A stretch of DNA of 64,000 nt, from contig CAWBNB010000014.1 of assembly GCA_963789885.1 (NCBI GenBank), forward strand, positions 158,208 through 222,207, in the 5' to 3' direction. The notes under the pieces are model-generated. The model ran no database searches, was not told the origin of the DNA, and was given only the letters and a program-made list of their open reading frames with translations. This DNA comes from DATEDA01 sp963789885 (GTDB taxonomy: Bacteria > Pseudomonadota > Gammaproteobacteria > Burkholderiales > SG8-39). Of this stretch, positions 44,406 to 53,147 are shown in pieces (positions within the stretch are counted from its first letter, which is position 1; each line of letters starts with the position of its first letter). Position numbers and translations under genes: made by a program.

Positions 44406-44475
44406 CGCGCTCGAGTATAGGCCCGCCATCCTGCGCCGCCCGCTCGGGACGTCCCGCTCGCCCGAGCGTGCCGCG

Positions 44476-45486
44476 TCAGCCGAACCCGCGCCGCGCGTTG
44501 AACCGCGACTGGCGCGCGAGCTGCAGGTAGAGCTGCTTCTCGGTTTCGGTCGGGTGCTCGGGGGTGATGACGCGCAGGCAGGCGAGGAGGTCGGTGCGTC
44601 GACCATCCGGTTTCGGCAATCCGCGCCCGGGCAGACGGAATGTCTGACCCGACTTAGCGCCGGCCGGAATGCGTACACGGAACGGCTTCTCCAGGGTCGG
44701 GATCTCGACGACCGCGCCGAGGACGGCCTCCCACGGGGCGATCGGGAGATAGAACCAGATATCCAGATCGCTGCGGACGCGGAACAGGCGGTGGCGCTTG
44801 TAGGCGATCTCGACGTGAAGGTCGCCGTCCGGGCCGCCATGGTCGCCGGGGCCGCCCTTGCCCTTGAGTCGTAGCCGCTGGCCCGGAAAGGCGTTTTTCG
44901 GCAGCCGGACCTCGACGGTCCGTTCGATTTCGCGGACGCCGCCGTTGCCGGTCCGCTCGGGTACCGCGAAGGTGAGGGTCACCGCGCCGCCGCGCACGGC
45001 TTCTTCGAACGTGATCTCTCCGACTACCTCGTAGTCGTCGCCCGCGACGCGATAGCCGACCGGCGCGGCTGGCCCCGCTCGGCGCCTAGCGAGTCGGTTG
45101 AACAGGCCGCCAGCGTGTTCGGGCGGGGTGCTGTCGTCCTCGACGAAGTCGGCTTCCCAAGTCGCCGGCGGATCGGATGCCACCGGGGGGACGCTGGTCG
45201 CGCCCGCCGCGGGATAGCCGTTCGCGAGGATCTCCTTCGCCGCGTTGAGCTCGCGCTCACTCGCGTCGAGATCGGCCTCCATCGACTCGATGTCGTAGCG
45301 CACGCGCCGTTCCGCGTCCCGGAGGACATGGTAGGCGACGGTGATCTCCTTGAACCGCTCCCCGTCCTGGGCGTTCGGGGTGACGTCCGGGTGGAGGCGC
45401 TGGGCGAGCCGGCGATAGGCGAGCTTGATCTCGTCCGCACTCGCCGAACGGCTCACGCCGAGAAGCCTGTAATAGTCCCTTTGCAC
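44476..45486 (-). CDS. DnaJ-domain protein, divergent CbpA-like
   Basis: 336 aa. J domain residues 1-66 with HPD intact (RLHPDVTP) so it can stimulate Hsp70 ATPase. A long acidic linker of about 67-140 replaces the usual G/F region, followed by two DnaJ C-terminal beta-barrel domains (GQRLRLKGKGGPG, then GQTFRLPGRGLPKPDG). No zinc finger. Lies 111 bp downstream of a second J protein and shares its C-terminal layout, so the pair probably arose by duplication. Confidence 0.9.
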   Translation of the reverse strand: MQRDYYRLLGVSRSASADEIKLAYRRLAQRLHPDVTPNAQDGERFKEITVAYHVLRDAERRVRYDIESMEADLDASERELNAAKEILANGYPAAGATSVPPVASDPPATWEADFVEDDSTPPEHAGGLFNRLARRRAGPAAPVGYRVAGDDYEVVGEITFEEAVRGGAVTLTFAVPERTGNGGVREIERTVEVRLPKNAFPGQRLRLKGKGGPGDHGGPDGDLHVEIAYKRHRLFRVRSDLDIWFYLPIAPWEAVLGAVVEIPTLEKPFRVRIPAGAKSGQTFRLPGRGLPKPDGRRTDLLACLRVITPEHPTETEKQLYLQLARQSRFNARRGFG

Positions 45487-45542
45487 TGATCGCCGCCTTG
45501 GGTCTTAACCGTCAATCGTGCCCCCGGCGCCGGGGCAGTCTG

Positions 45543-45558
45543 TGTGACGCTTTTCACG
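45543..45558. promoter_or_regulatory. CRP-like dyad between the two J-protein genes
   Basis: TGTGA-CGCTTT-TCACG: one mismatch from the CRP consensus TGTGA-N6-TCACA, about 57 bp before the downstream J-protein start. A single weak-to-moderate match; the cognate regulator is unknown. Confidence 0.35.
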
Positions 45559-45597
45559 GATTTTGGGATTGTCCACCTTCCCGGGCCGGGGCCCGGC

Positions 45598-46551
45598 TCA
45601 GGCGAGGTGCCCGCGCGGATTGAAGCTGGCGAGCTGCCCCAGCTCCTCGTAGAGCTGCTTCTCGCGCTCCGAGACGACCGTCGGCATCACGATCTGGAGC
45701 ACGCAGTAGAGGTCGCCGCTCCCGCCTTTCGGCTTGGGCAGCCCCTTGCCGGCAAGGCGCAGCTTCTGGCCGGCGCGCGAGCCCGGGCGCACCGACACTT
45801 TGACGCGGCCGTCGAGCGTCGGCACCTCGATCGCCGCCCCCAGCACCGCCTCCCAAGGGGTCACCGGAAGCTCGAGGTAGAGGTCGTGCTCCTGCCCCTT
45901 GTAGAGCGGGTGCGGCCGCAGGACGATATTCAAATAGAGATCCCCCGCCGGACCACCGCCCGCGCCGGGGCCGCCTTTGCCCGGGACGCGCAGGCGCTGG
46001 CCGTCGGTCGCGCCCTTCGGCACGCGGATGTGGATCGTCTTCGGGGCGCGGCGGATCTCGCCGTCGGGCGATATCTCCGGCGCCGACAGATCGAGGTCCA
46101 CCTCCGCGCCGCGGAAGACCTCTTCCAGCGTCAGGTGCGCGGTGACTTCGTAGTCCTGCCCCCGCATCGCGAAGCCACGGCCTCCGGCGCGGCCGCCCCG
46201 CCCGGCACTGCGGCCGAAGCCCGCGGCGCCCAGGTGCTCGAAGAGATCCGAGAGGTCCATGAACCCGTCGAAGTTGCCCTCCTCGAACCGGAACTCGCGC
46301 CCCCAGCCCGGCGGGGGGCGGATCTCCTCGCCGGGCCGGTACTGCCCGAGCCGGTCGTAGGCCGTGCGCTTCTCCGGGTCGGAGAGCGTCTGGTGGGCCT
46401 CGTTGATCTCCTTGAAGCGCTCCTCGGCGTTCTTCTCCTTCGACACGTCGGGGTGGTACCGCTTCGCGAGCTTGCGGTACGCCTTCTTGATCTCGTCCGC
46501 AGTGGCGGTGCGAGGCACGCCCAGGGTCGCGTAGTAGTCCTTGTATTTCAT
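45598..46551 (-). CDS. cbpA: Curved-DNA-binding-type DnaJ protein
   Basis: 317 aa. J domain (DYYATLGVPRTATADEIKKAYRKLAKRYHPDVS, HPD intact), Gly/Arg-rich linker (about 125-145), then two C-terminal substrate-binding domains with GQRLRVPGKGGPG and GQKLRLAGKGLPKPKG. Class B J-domain co-chaperone of DnaK, lacking zinc fingers. No CbpM-like modulator follows; instead a second J protein does. Transcribed divergently from the RND adaptor, with a TTGA-N6-TCAA dyad in the shared intergenic region. Confidence 0.93.
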   Translation of the reverse strand: MKYKDYYATLGVPRTATADEIKKAYRKLAKRYHPDVSKEKNAEERFKEINEAHQTLSDPEKRTAYDRLGQYRPGEEIRPPPGWGREFRFEEGNFDGFMDLSDLFEHLGAAGFGRSAGRGGRAGGRGFAMRGQDYEVTAHLTLEEVFRGAEVDLDLSAPEISPDGEIRRAPKTIHIRVPKGATDGQRLRVPGKGGPGAGGGPAGDLYLNIVLRPHPLYKGQEHDLYLELPVTPWEAVLGAAIEVPTLDGRVKVSVRPGSRAGQKLRLAGKGLPKPKGGSGDLYCVLQIVMPTVVSEREKQLYEELGQLASFNPRGHLA

Positions 46552-46627
46552 GGTTGTGGTTATTTTCCCCCGGCTAGATGCGATCCGCGCGGCGCGAAAT
46601 CAACCCCGGCCGGACTGGCGACCGCGT

Positions 46628-46641
46628 TTGACGGGGGTCAA
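46628..46641. promoter_or_regulatory. Crp/Fnr-type site 1 (cbpA / RND adaptor intergenic)
   Basis: TTGAC-GGGG-GTCAA, a perfect dyad of the TTGA-N6-TCAA class, extended as CGTTTGAC...GTCAACCGG. Starts 90 bp before the RND adaptor ATG. The flanks (CGTTTGACGG and GTCAACCGG) are identical to those of site 2 at 53077. Confidence 0.72.
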
Positions 46642-46717
46642 CCGGCCCGCCCCCCGCCGGGCGCAATGTGACTGCGGTTACAGATCGGCGGTGTCCGGAA
46701 CGGCAGGATTCGTCCGC

Positions 46718-47767
46718 ATGAAGCGCATTATTTTCCTCATCGCACTCGCGGCGGCGCCATTAGCGGCCGCCGCACAACCGCCGACCGCACCGCCGGCGAC
46801 GACGCCGGTCGAGTTCCGCGACGTGGCGGAGGTCTACGCAGCCGACGGGGTCGTCGAAGCGGTTCGCCAGTCGACGGTCGCGGCGCAGATCGCCGGGCGG
46901 ATCGTGGAGCTCCGCGCGGACGTCGGCGACCGGGTGGCGAAGGGCCAGGTCCTCGCGCGAATCGATGAGCGCGAAGCCGCGCAGGTCGTCGCGTCGAACG
47001 AGGCGCAGATCGCGCGCGCGACCGCCGATCTCGCGAACGCGCGGGCGACTCTCGAGCGCAACCGGAAGCTCTTCGAGAAGCAGTACGTGAGCCAGGCCGC
47101 CGTCGACCGCGCGCAGGCCGAGCACGACGCCGCGGCCGCGGCGCTCGCCGCGGCGAAGGCCGGCACCGGCGCTGCGACCGCGGCGCGAAGCTACGCGGTC
47201 ATTACCGCGCCGTTCTCCGGCGTCATCGCCGAGCGGTCGGTCCAGCTCGGCGAGATGGCGCAGCCGGGTCGGCCCCTCTTCACGATGTTCGACCCGGGTG
47301 ACCTGCGCGTGCTCGCGAGCGTGCCCGAGGACGTGATCGCGCGGGTGGGTACGGGTGCGAAGGGCGCCGCGGCCGAGCTCCCCGCGCTCGCGCGCACGGT
47401 GCCGGCGAAGTCGGTGACCGTGCTGCCGTCCGCCGATGCCCGCACGCACAGCAAGCTCGTGCGGCTCGACCTGCCCGACGGCGATGCGACGAAGGGAGTC
47501 TATCCCGGCATGTTCGCCCGCGCGCTGTTCGCAACCGGCGCCGCGAAGAAGCTCCTGATCCCTGAGCGCGCGGTCGCGTACCGCAGCGAGGTTGCCGGCG
47601 CGTACGTCGTCACGCCGGCGGGCGAGATCCGGTTCCGGCAGCTGCGTCTCGGCGAGAAGAGCGCCGACGGCACGATCGAGGTGCTCGCGGGTTTGAGCGC
47701 GGGCGAGCGTGTCGCACTCGATCCGGTCGCGGCGCTGTCGGCGATGAAGCAGGCTGCCCTCAAGTAG
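46718..47767 (+). CDS. RND efflux periplasmic adaptor (membrane fusion protein)
   Basis: 349 aa. Sec signal peptide (MKRIIFLIALAAAPLAAAAQ), lipoyl half-motifs (VAAQIAGRIVELRADVGDRVAKGQVLARID and the matching APFSGVIAERSVQLGEMAQPG), an alpha-hairpin between them (about residues 95-150), then beta-barrel and membrane-proximal domains. It links the inner-membrane pump to an outer-membrane channel. Its pump gene is two genes downstream, with a sulfide:quinone oxidoreductase gene in between. No TolC-like gene is in the window. Confidence 0.9.
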   Translation: MKRIIFLIALAAAPLAAAAQPPTAPPATTPVEFRDVAEVYAADGVVEAVRQSTVAAQIAGRIVELRADVGDRVAKGQVLARIDEREAAQVVASNEAQIARATADLANARATLERNRKLFEKQYVSQAAVDRAQAEHDAAAAALAAAKAGTGAATAARSYAVITAPFSGVIAERSVQLGEMAQPGRPLFTMFDPGDLRVLASVPEDVIARVGTGAKGAAAELPALARTVPAKSVTVLPSADARTHSKLVRLDLPDGDATKGVYPGMFARALFATGAAKKLLIPERAVAYRSEVAGAYVVTPAGEIRFRQLRLGEKSADGTIEVLAGLSAGERVALDPVAALSAMKQAALK

Positions 47768-47796
47768 CCGGCCCGCCACGAATTTCGACGGAGGAG

Positions 47797-49080
47797 ATGG
47801 ACATGACACACGTAGTGGTGATCGGTGCGGGCCTCGGCGGCATGCCGATGGCCTACGAGATGAAGGATCTGCTGCGCAAGGACGACCGGGTGACGGTGGT
47901 CGGCAACGGACCGAACTTCCACTTCGTGCCTTCCAACCCGTGGCTCGCGGTGAGCTGGCGCGCGCGCAAGGACATCGAGTTCCCGGCCGCGCTGTACCTC
48001 GAGAAGCGCGGGATCGCGTTCGACCCCCGCGGAGCGAAGCGGGTGCACCCGGAGCGCAATCAGGTCGAGCTCGGCGACGGCACGATGCTCGACTACGACT
48101 ACCTGGTGATCGCCACCGGCCCGAAGCTCGCTTTCGAGGAGGTCGAGGGCCTCGGGCCGAAGGGCCACACGCAGTCGGTCTGCAACGTCGACCATGCCGC
48201 ACAGGCGGCGGACGCGTGGGCGGCGTTCGTGAAGGATCCGGGCCCGATCGTTGTCGGCGCGGTGCAGGGCGCCTCCTGCTTCGGCCCGGCCTACGAGTTC
48301 GCATTCATCATGGAGACGGATCTCCGCCGGCGGAAGATCCGCGACAAGGTGCCGATGACATTCGTCACGGCCGAGCCCTACATCGGTCACCTGGGCTTGG
48401 GCGGCGTCGGCGACTCGAAGGGCATGCTCGAGTCGGCGATGCGCGACAAGCACATCAAGTGGATCACCAACGCCAAGGTGACGAAGGTCGAGGCGGGGCA
48501 GATGCACGTCACCGAGCACGACGAGGAGGGCAAGCCGAAGAAGGAGCACGTGCTGCCGTTCAAGTACTCCATGATGCTGCCGGCGTTCAAGGGCATCGAC
48601 GCGGTGTTCGGGATCGAGGGCCTCACGAACCCGCGCGGGTTCATCCTGATCGACCCGTTCCAGCGCAACCCGAAGTACCCGAACGTCTACGCGGTCGGCG
48701 TGGCCGTGGCGATTCCGCCGGTGGAGGCGACCCCGGTTGCCACCGGTGCGCCGAAGACCGGCTACATGATCGAGTCGATGGTGACCGCCGCCGCGCAGAA
48801 CATCCGCGCCGCGATCGACGGGAAAGCGCCGACGGAGAAGGCGACCTGGAACGCGGTCTGCCTCGCGGACCTCGGCGATACCGGCATCGCGTTCGTCGCG
48901 CTGCCGCAGATCCCGCCGCGAAACGTCAACTGGTTCAGCGAGGGGAAGTGGGTGCACCTCGCCAAGATCGCGTTCGAGAAGTACTTCATCCGCAAGATGA
49001 AGCGCGGCACCTCCGAGCCGTTCTACGAGAAGTACGTCATGAAGATGCTCGGGATCGTGAAGCTCAAGAAGAGCGCCTGA
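47797..49080 (+). CDS. sqr: Sulfide:quinone oxidoreductase-like FAD flavoprotein
   Basis: 427 aa. FAD-binding GAGLGGMPMAYE (about residues 10-21), a second ATGPKLAFEEVEGLG segment near 106, and C129 (SVCNVD), C161 (GASCFGP) and C355 (NAVCLADLG), matching the three redox cysteines of SQR. The C-terminal amphipathic KLAKIAFEKYFIRKMKR-type tail fits quinone/membrane docking. It oxidises sulfide to polysulfide or persulfide and passes electrons to quinone. Placement inside an RND operon is unusual. Confidence 0.88.
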   Translation: MDMTHVVVIGAGLGGMPMAYEMKDLLRKDDRVTVVGNGPNFHFVPSNPWLAVSWRARKDIEFPAALYLEKRGIAFDPRGAKRVHPERNQVELGDGTMLDYDYLVIATGPKLAFEEVEGLGPKGHTQSVCNVDHAAQAADAWAAFVKDPGPIVVGAVQGASCFGPAYEFAFIMETDLRRRKIRDKVPMTFVTAEPYIGHLGLGGVGDSKGMLESAMRDKHIKWITNAKVTKVEAGQMHVTEHDEEGKPKKEHVLPFKYSMMLPAFKGIDAVFGIEGLTNPRGFILIDPFQRNPKYPNVYAVGVAVAIPPVEATPVATGAPKTGYMIESMVTAAAQNIRAAIDGKAPTEKATWNAVCLADLGDTGIAFVALPQIPPRNVNWFSEGKWVHLAKIAFEKYFIRKMKRGTSEPFYEKYVMKMLGIVKLKKSA

Positions 49081-49087
49081 ACGGGCA

Positions 49088-52000
49088 ATGGGCATCTCGG
49101 GACGCATCGCCGGGTTTTTCGTTCGATCGCAGCTCACGCCGCTGGTGGCGCTGGTCGCGGCGCTGCTCGGCGTCTTCGCCGTGCTCGTCACGCCGCGCGA
49201 GGAGGAGCCACAGATCAACGTGACGATGGCGAACGTCCTGATCCCGTTCCCGGGCGCTTCCGCGAAGGACGTCGAGTCGCTGGTGGCGACGCCGGCCGAG
49301 CAGGTGCTCGGGCAGATCACCGGCGTCGAGCACATCTTCTCGGTGTCGAAGCCGGGGCTCGCGGTGCTCACGGTGCAGTTCAAGGTGGGCGAGAACCGCA
49401 CCGACGCGCTGGTGCGCCTCTACGACACGATCATGTCGAACCGCGACTGGGTGAGCCCCAACCTGGGCACCGGCGAGCCGATCATCAAACCGATGGGGAT
49501 CGACGACGTCCCGATCGTGACGCTCACGCTGTGGACCGCAGACCCGGAGCGCGGCGCCTACGAGCTCGAGCGCGTGGCGCACGCCGCCGAGGTCGAGATC
49601 AAACGCGTGCCCGGCACGCGCACCGTGCAGACCGTCGGCGGGCCGAGCCGCAGCGTGCGCGTCCTGCTCGACGCCGAACGGATGCAGGCGTATCGCATCA
49701 CCGCGCAGGACGTCCGCCAGGCGCTGATCGCGGCGAACGCCTCGATGCCCGCGGGCGCGCTCGTCGGCGGCAACCGCGAGACGCTGGTGGAGGCCGGAAC
49801 GTTCCTCGCTTCCGCGCGCGAGGTCGCGAAGCTCGTCGTCGGCAGCTACCAGAACCGCCCGGTGTTCGTGGAGGACGTCGCGCGCGTCGTCGACGGGCCG
49901 GAGCTCGCGAAGCGCTATGTCTGGCACGGGGTGAAGGACAAGGGCGAGTTTCCGGCGGTGACGATCGCGATCGCCAAGAAGCCCGGCGAGAACGCGGTCG
50001 ACGTCGCCGCCCGCGTCGTCGAGCGAGTCGAGGCGCTCAAGGGCTCGATCATCCCCGAGGGCGTGAACGTCGCGCTCACGCGCAACTACGGCGAGACGGC
50101 GAACGACAAGGCGCAGAAGCTCATCCAGAAGCTCATCTTCGCGACGCTCTCGGTCGTCGCGCTCGTCTGGCTCGCGCTCGGCCGGCGGGAATCGGTGATC
50201 GTCGGCGTCGCCGTGCTCCTCACGCTTGCCGCAACGCTCTTCGCGTCGTGGGCATGGGGCTTCACCCTGAACCGGGTGTCGCTCTTCGCGCTCATCTTCT
50301 CGATCGGGATCCTGGTCGACGACGCGATCGTGGTGGTCGAGAACATCCACCGCCACCGCGCGCTCGCGCCCGGGACGCCGCTCGCGCAGCTGATCCCGGT
50401 CGCGGTCGACGAGGTGGGCGGGCCGACCATCCTCGCGACGTTCACCGTGATCGCGGCGCTGCTGCCGATGGCGTTCGTGAGCGGGCTGATGGGCCCGTAC
50501 ATGAGCCCGATCCCGATCAACGCCTCCATCGGCATGCTGATCTCGCTTGCCGTCGCGTTCGTGGTCACGCCCTGGCTCGCGGCGAGGCTGCTCGGCCGGC
50601 ATCACGCCCCCGCGGCGGAGCACGCGGCGGCCGCGAACCCGAAGCTCACGCGCCTCTTCGAGCGCGTGATGACCCCGTTCCTCCGCGGCCGCGACGGTGC
50701 GCGCAAACGCTGGCAGCTCGCCGGCGTGGTCGGGGCGCTGATCCTCGCCAGCGTGTCGCTCGCCGCGATGAAGCTCGTCGTGCTGAAGATGCTGCCCTTC
50801 GACAACAAGTCGGAGTTCCAGGTCGTCGTCGACATGCCGACCGGCACGGCGCTCGAGGACACGACGCGCGTCCTCCACGAGATCGGCGAGTACCTCGCCA
50901 CCGTGCCGGAGGTGACCGATTACCAGGCCTACGCGGGCACCTCGGCGCCGATCAACTTCAACGGCCTCGTTCGGCAGTACTACCTGCGCGCGCTGCCGGA
51001 GCTCGGCGACCTGCAGGTGAACCTCGTCGACAAGCACGCGCGCAGCCGCAAGTCGCACGAGATCGCGCTCGCCGTGCGCCCGGAGATCGAGCGGATCGCG
51101 CAGCGGCACGGCGCCACGGCGAAGGTGATCGAGGTCCCGCCCGGCCCCCCGGTGCTCGCCCCGATCGTCGCCGAGGTTTACGGGCCCGACTACGCCGGAC
51201 AGCAGCAGCTCGCGCAATCGATTCGCGGGACGTTCGCCGCGGCGCCCGACATCGTCGACGTGGACTCGAGCGTCGAGGAGGCCGCGCCGCGGCTCGTGCT
51301 GCGCGTCGATCACCAGAAGGCGGCGCTGAAAGGCGTCGCCCAGCGCGACATCGTCTATACCGTACGCACGGCGCTCGCCGGCGACGACGTGACGCCGCTC
51401 CACACCGGCACCGCGAAATACGAGATCCCGGTGCGGCTGCAGATCCCGCCCGAGCAGGCGGGGCGGATCGAGTCGATCCTCCGGCTGCGGGTGCGGGCGG
51501 CGGACGGGACGCTCGTTCCGCTTTCGGATCTCGTGACGGTCGCGCGCATGTCGCGCGAGCAGACGATCTATCACAAGGACCTGCTGCCGGTCGTGTACGT
51601 CGTCGGCGACATGGCAGGGAGGCTCGACAGCCCGCTCTACGGGATGTTCGAGATGCGCGACGACCTCGCGAAGCTCGCGCTGCCGGCCGGGGCGAAGCTC
51701 GGCGAGTACTTCATCCGTCAGCCGTTGGACCCCTACGCCGAGTACGCGATCAAGTGGGACGGCGAGTGGCAGGTGACCTACGAGACCTTCCGCGACATGG
51801 GAATCGCGTACGCAGTGGGGCTGATGCTCATCTACGTGCTGGTCGTCGCGCAGTTCCGCTCGTACGTGGTGCCGCTCGTCATCATGGCGCCGATCCCGCT
51901 CACGATCATCGGCGTGATGCCGGGGCACGCGCTCCTCGGCGCGCAGTTCACCGCCACCTCGATGATCGGCATGATCGCGCTGGCGGGGATCATCGTGCGC

Positions 52001-52324
52001 AACTCCATCCTGCTCGTCGACTTCATCAATCTGAGGGTCGAGGAGGGCGCCGGCCTCCAACGGGCGGTGATCGACGCCGCCGCGACGCGCGCGAAGCCGA
52101 TCGTGCTGACCGGGCTCGCGGCGATGCTCGGCGCGATGTTCATCCTCGACGACCCGATCTTCAACGGGCTCGCCGTGTCGCTCGTCTTCGGGATCCTCGT
52201 TTCGACCGTGCTGACACTCGTCGTGATCCCGGTCCTGTACTACGCGTATCGCTACCGCACGGTCGAGAAGCCGGCCGGAGGCTCTGTGACCGCGGTCCCC
52301 GACTTGGCGCGGGGCGGCGGCTAA
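49088..52324 (+). CDS. RND family efflux permease (AcrB-like)
   Basis: 1078 aa, full RND length with 12 TM helices and two large periplasmic domains. TM4 GILVDDAIVVVENIHRH holds the paired Asp of the proton relay; the TM10 segment IIVRNSILLVDF has Arg where AcrB has Lys. Substrate class is not certain. The operon (SQR, DUF2892, TrxC) suggests export of sulfur species or of toxic products linked to sulfide/thiol stress. Starts 7 bp after sqr. Confidence 0.92.
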   Translation: MGISGRIAGFFVRSQLTPLVALVAALLGVFAVLVTPREEEPQINVTMANVLIPFPGASAKDVESLVATPAEQVLGQITGVEHIFSVSKPGLAVLTVQFKVGENRTDALVRLYDTIMSNRDWVSPNLGTGEPIIKPMGIDDVPIVTLTLWTADPERGAYELERVAHAAEVEIKRVPGTRTVQTVGGPSRSVRVLLDAERMQAYRITAQDVRQALIAANASMPAGALVGGNRETLVEAGTFLASAREVAKLVVGSYQNRPVFVEDVARVVDGPELAKRYVWHGVKDKGEFPAVTIAIAKKPGENAVDVAARVVERVEALKGSIIPEGVNVALTRNYGETANDKAQKLIQKLIFATLSVVALVWLALGRRESVIVGVAVLLTLAATLFASWAWGFTLNRVSLFALIFSIGILVDDAIVVVENIHRHRALAPGTPLAQLIPVAVDEVGGPTILATFTVIAALLPMAFVSGLMGPYMSPIPINASIGMLISLAVAFVVTPWLAARLLGRHHAPAAEHAAAANPKLTRLFERVMTPFLRGRDGARKRWQLAGVVGALILASVSLAAMKLVVLKMLPFDNKSEFQVVVDMPTGTALEDTTRVLHEIGEYLATVPEVTDYQAYAGTSAPINFNGLVRQYYLRALPELGDLQVNLVDKHARSRKSHEIALAVRPEIERIAQRHGATAKVIEVPPGPPVLAPIVAEVYGPDYAGQQQLAQSIRGTFAAAPDIVDVDSSVEEAAPRLVLRVDHQKAALKGVAQRDIVYTVRTALAGDDVTPLHTGTAKYEIPVRLQIPPEQAGRIESILRLRVRAADGTLVPLSDLVTVARMSREQTIYHKDLLPVVYVVGDMAGRLDSPLYGMFEMRDDLAKLALPAGAKLGEYFIRQPLDPYAEYAIKWDGEWQVTYETFRDMGIAYAVGLMLIYVLVVAQFRSYVVPLVIMAPIPLTIIGVMPGHALLGAQFTATSMIGMIALAGIIVRNSILLVDFINLRVEEGAGLQRAVIDAAATRAKPIVLTGLAAMLGAMFILDDPIFNGLAVSLVFGILVSTVLTLVVIPVLYYAYRYRTVEKPAGGSVTAVPDLARGGG

Positions 52325-52356
52325 TCTGTATACGTAGGCTACTCAAGGAGACTGCA

Positions 52357-52569
52357 ATGACTATCGAAAACACGATCCGCATCTTCGCCGGCGCCGTCGT
52401 CCTCGCTTCGCTCGCCCTCGGCGCTTCCGCGAGCCCGGCGTTCCACTCGGCGAACTGGCTCTGGCTCACCGCGTTCGTCGGCGCGAATCTCTTCCAGAGC
52501 GGGTTCACCGGCTTCTGCCCGCTGGAGAAGATCCTTATGCGGCTCGGCATGAGGCGCGCGGCCGCCTAA
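52357..52569 (+). CDS. DUF2892 (YgaP-like) small membrane protein
   Basis: 70 aa with two TM hairpins (about residues 8-28, 34-52) and the conserved GFCPLEKIL motif near the C-terminus. DUF2892 is the membrane domain of rhodanese YgaP and is often encoded near sulfide/persulfide genes. RBS aaggag. A stand-alone membrane partner of the sulfur module is inferred. Confidence 0.85.
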   Translation: MTIENTIRIFAGAVVLASLALGASASPAFHSANWLWLTAFVGANLFQSGFTGFCPLEKILMRLGMRRAAA

Positions 52570-52592
52570 GCCGACGCGCTCGGAGAGGCGGG

Positions 52593-53033
52593 ATGGACGA
52601 GGACCGGACCCTCAACGTCGCGTGCCCGCACTGCCATACGGCGAACCGGGTGCCCGCGCACCGGCTCGGCGACGCGCCCAAGTGCGGCGCGTGCAGCCGG
52701 GCGCTGTTCGAGGGGCACCCGGTCGAGCTCGCCGAGGCCGATTTCGAGCGTCACGTCGCGCGCTGCGATCTTCCGATCGTCGTGGATTTCTGGGCGCCGT
52801 GGTGCGGCCCGTGCCGTGCGATGGCACCGGTGTTCGAGCGCGCGGCGCGCGAGCTGGAGCCGCAGGTGCGGCTGGTGAAAGTGAACACCGACGAGGCGCA
52901 GGCGCTCGCGGCGCGGTTCGACATCCGCGGGATCCCGACGTTCGCGATCCTCGAGCGCGGCGAGGAGGTCGCGCGGATTTCGGGCGCGATGAATCTCGCC
53001 CGGTTCGTCGAATGGGTGCGGGCCAACGTCTGA
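52593..53033 (+). CDS. trxC: Thioredoxin 2 (TrxC) with N-terminal zinc ribbon
   Basis: 146 aa. The N-terminal zinc ribbon has CPHC (C11, C14) and CGAC (C31, C34). The thioredoxin fold carries WAPWCGPCR (active CGPC, about 68-76) and the cis-Pro IPTF. Cytosolic disulfide reductase induced by oxidative stress in other bacteria. In this operon it can reduce persulfides/polysulfides made by SQR (inference). Confidence 0.94.
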   Translation: MDEDRTLNVACPHCHTANRVPAHRLGDAPKCGACSRALFEGHPVELAEADFERHVARCDLPIVVDFWAPWCGPCRAMAPVFERAARELEPQVRLVKVNTDEAQALAARFDIRGIPTFAILERGEEVARISGAMNLARFVEWVRANV

Positions 53034-53076
53034 AGACCCCTCCCGGGCGCGAGCTCCCCGCCCCGCCGCCGGCCGT

Positions 53077-53090
53077 TTGACGGAAGTCAA
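53077..53090. promoter_or_regulatory. Crp/Fnr-type site 2 (upstream of the ABC exporter)
   Basis: TTGAC-GGAA-GTCAA, a perfect dyad, with the same CGTTTGACGG/GTCAACCGG flanks as site 1. 57 bp before the HlyD-type adaptor ATG, a plausible class II activator position. Confidence 0.75.
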
Positions 53091-53147
53091 CCGGGTAGCC
53101 GGACGCGGGTGATCTCATTGCGCAATCACCCAGTCAGACTACCGCCG

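Noticed and set aside
49064..52060. 998-codon antisense frame opposite the RND pump
   Set aside because: Composition (runs of R, D, H, E) is typical for the complement of GC-rich coding sequence; no domain seen and it lies fully inside a conserved gene.
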